Position numbers and translations under genes: made by a program | Notes under the pieces: generated by a model | Databases searched by the model: none | What the model saw: only the letters and a program-made list of their open reading frames with translations | Told to the model about the DNA's origin: nothing | Shown here: piece by piece, positions 61,796 through 64,000 of the stretch | How positions within the stretch are numbered: the first letter of the stretch is position 1 | How the letters are laid out: the number at the start of each line of letters is the position of its first letter | Source: an uncultured Candidatus Melainabacteria bacterium | Lineage (GTDB): Bacteria; Cyanobacteriota; Vampirovibrionia; Gastranaerophilales; Gastranaerophilaceae | Length of the DNA stretch: 64,000 bases | NCBI GenBank assembly: GCA_947570135.1 | Contig: CANOTP010000009.1 | Location: forward strand, 1-64,000 | Reading direction: 5' to 3'

Positions 61796-63129
61796 ACTTT
61801 AAAATATTCCTTTACTTTTTGTGCGCTTTCAGCTTTTGTAAATATAATCAAAATATCGTGTAGTTTAAGTTTAGTGTCACCCATAGGGATTATTACATTA
61901 TTTTTTCTCTGGATAATCCCGACAATGGCAGGTGCAGGAAATCTTAAGTCCTTAATAAGTTTTCCATCAAATTCATTGAGTACGGGAATCTCTAAAACTT
62001 CCGCTTCGCCCTGTTCTACTGTTGCAAGAATATCAACATTTGTTTCATCAATATCGTTTCGAACTTCATTAATCGCAGATGTTTTAGGTGATACCGCAAT
62101 ATCAATCCCGACTTTTTCAAATAACGGAATATTCAAAACCTTAGACACTCTTGAGATAACGCGTTTTACACCTAACTGTTTTACAAGAAGCGAACATAAC
62201 AGGTTTCTTTCATCGTTGTTTGTAACAGCTATTGCAACGTCGCTTGAACCGATTTCTTCTTCATCTAAAAGTTTTAAATTCGTTCCATCTGCGTTAATTA
62301 CAAGTGTTGATTTGAGTTCTTGCGATAAAAATTCGCAGCGTTCGTAATTTTTTTCGATAATTTTTGTCTTGATTTTCATATCTTCAAGACTTTTTGCAAG
62401 CATATAACCGACATTTCCGCCACCTATGATTGCAACGGTTTTAACCTGTTCTTTTTCATGGAAAAATGTTCCTGCTAAAATGTCTAATGAGTGCGAAGTT
62501 CCCATAAAGATTAATTTATCGTCTTCATTAATTTCGGTTAAACCGTTTGGGATAAATAACAGGCAGTTTCTCTTAATCCCTACAATAATCGTATCTTTTG
62601 TAAATCCACAGTCTTTAACCATTTTTCCGACAATTGAAGATCCGGGTTTGACCTTATATTCTAAAAGGCGGGCTTTTCCGTCGGCAAAATTTTCAACATC
62701 AAGCGCGTGTGCTACCGTTACAATCCTGAAAAGTTCCTGAGTTAAAAGTTCTTCTGGCCAAATGATAAAATCGATAAACAGATTGCCTAAGTATTCATCC
62801 GTTTTATCAAAGGCCATAGCGTTTCTGTATTCTTCTTTTGACACAAAACAGATTGTTCTTATTCCGCTTACTTTTTTAACGGAAAGGCAGGCTACGATAT
62901 TAGCTTCATCAACCGCGGTACATGCAATAAATACATCAGCGTTTAAAATATCGGCAGATTTTAGAACTTTGTTATCCGTGATGTTCCCTTGAACAAAACT
63001 TATATCCAGCTTGTCAAATTCTTCTGTACGGTTTTCTTCTTTATCAATTACCGTAATATCGTGATCTTCAAAAAATTCTGTAGCAAGAAGACATCCGATA
63101 TCTGTTGCTCCGTAAATTACTATTTTCAT
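61786..63129 (-). CDS. trkA: Trk system potassium transport regulator TrkA
   Basis: The 447-aa protein has two tandem RCK units, each with a Rossmann NAD-binding start (IVIYGATDIGCLLATEF and VAIIGGGNVGYMLAKSL) and a C-terminal RCK_C part (LRFPAPAIVGIIQRKN near the end). The first glycine motif is G-A-T-D-I-G rather than the classic GxGxxG. It gates TrkH in response to nucleotides. It is coupled to trkH. Confidence 0.95.
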   Translation of the reverse strand: MKIVIYGATDIGCLLATEFFEDHDITVIDKEENRTEEFDKLDISFVQGNITDNKVLKSADILNADVFIACTAVDEANIVACLSVKKVSGIRTICFVSKEEYRNAMAFDKTDEYLGNLFIDFIIWPEELLTQELFRIVTVAHALDVENFADGKARLLEYKVKPGSSIVGKMVKDCGFTKDTIIVGIKRNCLLFIPNGLTEINEDDKLIFMGTSHSLDILAGTFFHEKEQVKTVAIIGGGNVGYMLAKSLEDMKIKTKIIEKNYERCEFLSQELKSTLVINADGTNLKLLDEEEIGSSDVAIAVTNNDERNLLCSLLVKQLGVKRVISRVSKVLNIPLFEKVGIDIAVSPKTSAINEVRNDIDETNVDILATVEQGEAEVLEIPVLNEFDGKLIKDLRFPAPAIVGIIQRKNNVIIPMGDTKLKLHDILIIFTKAESAQKVKEYFKVCV

Positions 63130-63130
63130 A

Positions 63131-63421
63131 CTAACTTATAGCTCCTGTCATTGCAAAAATAAATATTGCAAGTTTAATAATAATGTTTCTCAAGAAAAAT
63201 AATACCAGCATTGCAACCATTGGTGACAAGTCAAACGGACCGACAGGAGGGATGAATTTTCGGAAAAGATCAAGATAGATATCTGCCCCGTCTTTTATCA
63301 GTTTTAAAATAGGGTTGTTCCAATCCAGGTTTGGAATCCAGGTTAACAAACATCTCACTACTAACAAAAGCCCGTAGATATAAAAACAGTTTGCTATTGC
63401 TATTATTATTTTAATCGCCAT
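63131..63421 (-). CDS. YggT family membrane protein
   Basis: The 96-aa protein has two hydrophobic segments and the YggT core RCLLTWIPNLDWNNPILKLI and DLFRKFIPPVGPFDLSPM (in pieces). YggT proteins are small membrane proteins with roles in osmotic stress or, in cyanobacteria and plastids, cell division. It overlaps the preceding gene by 11 bases and precedes trkA by 1 base, so the group is one operon. Confidence 0.88.
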   Translation of the reverse strand: MAIKIIIAIANCFYIYGLLLVVRCLLTWIPNLDWNNPILKLIKDGADIYLDLFRKFIPPVGPFDLSPMVAMLVLFFLRNIIIKLAIFIFAMTGAIS

Positions 63422-63746
63422 TTTTATTGTCCTCTTTGTTTATAAACTTTTTTTCAAATTCTTCTTGCGAGAGAATCACGATTTTCGGTTCATTTTTTGC
63501 ATAGAATTTCACATATAGTTTTTTTAATCCCATAGAACCTAAGACTAACGCAATCATTGACGGCATAGGAGATATATTTATTCCAAATATCGGAGGGATT
63601 AAGTAAAATCCTGCAAACTTAAATATACAATGAAACAACGGGTAATTAGGGTTTATATTGGGTACAAGCGACAAAAAACAAGCCATTACGACAAAGTATA
63701 AGTACAAGTTTATAAGTCTGTCTAAAAATAAAATAAATTTACCCAT
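63411..63746 (-). CDS. YggT-like membrane protein with a cytoplasmic tail
   Basis: The 111-aa protein repeats the YggT layout (SLVPNINPNYPLF, FYLIPPIFGINISPMPSMI) and adds a charged C-terminal tail (KIVILSQEEFEKKF). It appears to be a divergent tandem copy of the YggT gene downstream, with which it overlaps. The W-I-P motif is replaced by L-V-P. Confidence 0.72.
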   Translation of the reverse strand: MGKFILFLDRLINLYLYFVVMACFLSLVPNINPNYPLFHCIFKFAGFYLIPPIFGINISPMPSMIALVLGSMGLKKLYVKFYAKNEPKIVILSQEEFEKKFINKEDNKNGD

Positions 63747-63758
63747 AATTACCTTTGA

Positions 63759-64000
63759 TTATATATCAAGTTTAGCGGTATTCACGCATTCACAATTTTG
63801 AGAAGTCGGAATATTTTCTATCATAGTAAATAATAAAGATTTTAAATTCGCCACATTGTTATTAAACACTTCCATAACGGCTTCATGAGAAACCGGAGGA
63901 ACATCACCTACAAGTCCTGCATCATAGTCTGTTATAAGTGAAATATTCAACGGGCACATATTTAATTCTTTAACAAGATATGCTTCAGGAAAAGCTGTCA
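63759..64000 (-). CDS. S-methyl-5'-thioadenosine/purine nucleoside phosphorylase, 3' end only
   Basis: The coding frame runs off the window at 64000. The visible C-terminal 80 residues read TAFPEAYLVKELNMCPLNI and then LITDYDAGL, matching the MTAP/PNP family (substrate-binding N-x-x-F-P-E-A...E-x-x-M-C and T-D-Y-D). The enzyme cleaves methylthioadenosine or purine nucleosides with phosphate. The ATG at 63959 is an internal Met, not the start. It lies 12 bases upstream of the YggT-like gene. Confidence 0.88.
   Translation of the reverse strand, partial: TAFPEAYLVKELNMCPLNISLITDYDAGLVGDVPPVSHEAVMEVFNNNVANLKSLLFTMIENIPTSQNCECVNTAKLDI

Noticed and set aside
63131-63746. YggT pair as a recent tandem duplication
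   Set aside because: The two share layout but little sequence identity, so the duplication, if any, is old.
1-64000. Genome-wide reassignment of TAA as a sense codon, suggested by the in-frame TAA codons at 25354, 25399 and 32030
   Set aside because: Most core genes here end in TAA exactly where the family ends (for example gatB, clpP, accA), so TAA is a normal stop.
1-64000. tRNA, rRNA or CRISPR loci
   Set aside because: I saw no T-loop/CCA-type cloverleaf, no rRNA core sequence and no regularly spaced repeats.

Overview
The window is about 35% G+C and looks like a chromosomal segment of an uncultured gut bacterium close to the Gastranaerophilales (Vampirovibrionia, formerly Melainabacteria). 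This assignment is inference. It rests on several prepilin-like genes with the FTLAEVLITLG head, on lineage-type hypothetical proteins carrying an N-terminal F-T/K-A motif, and on a mix of Gram-negative-like and Firmicutes-like housekeeping genes (rny-ymdB, gatBC, a GatD homologue, flotillin with an NfeD-like partner). I found no rRNA, tRNA, CRISPR array, transposase or prophage.

Layout. 1-8 kb (mostly - strand): SIS-domain protein and gatB, LOG protein, pilin-like membrane protein, PHP phosphoesterase, ymdB, rny. 8-11.6 kb (-): ROK-like protein, two lineage-type proteins, DUF167 protein. 11.6-21.3 kb (+): bifunctional rel, NfeD-like protein plus flotillin, a prepilin, a MurF-like ligase, and a tight redox operon (NfnA-like flavoprotein, four-Cys miniprotein, etfB, etfA). 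21.2-22.0 kb: decayed prepilin gene. 22-25.8 kb: recR-ybaB, matrixin, and a hypothetical gene with two in-frame stops. 25.9-31.6 kb: accDA, degenerate HD-GYP protein, glycosyltransferase, rsmH with an FtsL-like gene. 32-36.6 kb: prepilin with a stop in its leader, MFS transporter, UbiA/DPPR-synthase-like enzyme and a polytopic membrane protein. 36.6-42.7 kb: pyrG, gatC, a sigma factor with the prepilin peptidase, and dnaA-ruvA. 42.8-48.7 kb: two hypotheticals, a prepilin whose start is out of frame across a G8 tract, GH57 hydrolase, rpsP. 48.9-56.6 kb (+): tig-clpP-clpX, putative membrane metallopeptidase, polA. 56.6-64 kb: tlyA, tatD, gatD, a Cys-rich pilin, trkH-trkA, two YggT-like genes and the 3' end of a nucleoside phosphorylase gene.

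The most interesting theme is the prepilin family. Five prepilin-like loci and one relative lacking the leader are scattered through the window, together with a prepilin peptidase gene behind a sigma factor gene. Three of the five loci have a start codon that does not read through to the pilin body: one is out of frame across G8, one has an in-frame TAA, and one is out of frame with further frameshifts. Two of them share a gapless 74-nt head (64/74 identical) that keeps the same -1 frame relation. This could be phase variation, recoding, or decay of a duplicated gene family. A second G8 tract sits in the first 22 codons of a membrane-protein gene. Several + strand genes and one - strand gene appear to have leaderless or nearly leaderless mRNAs.
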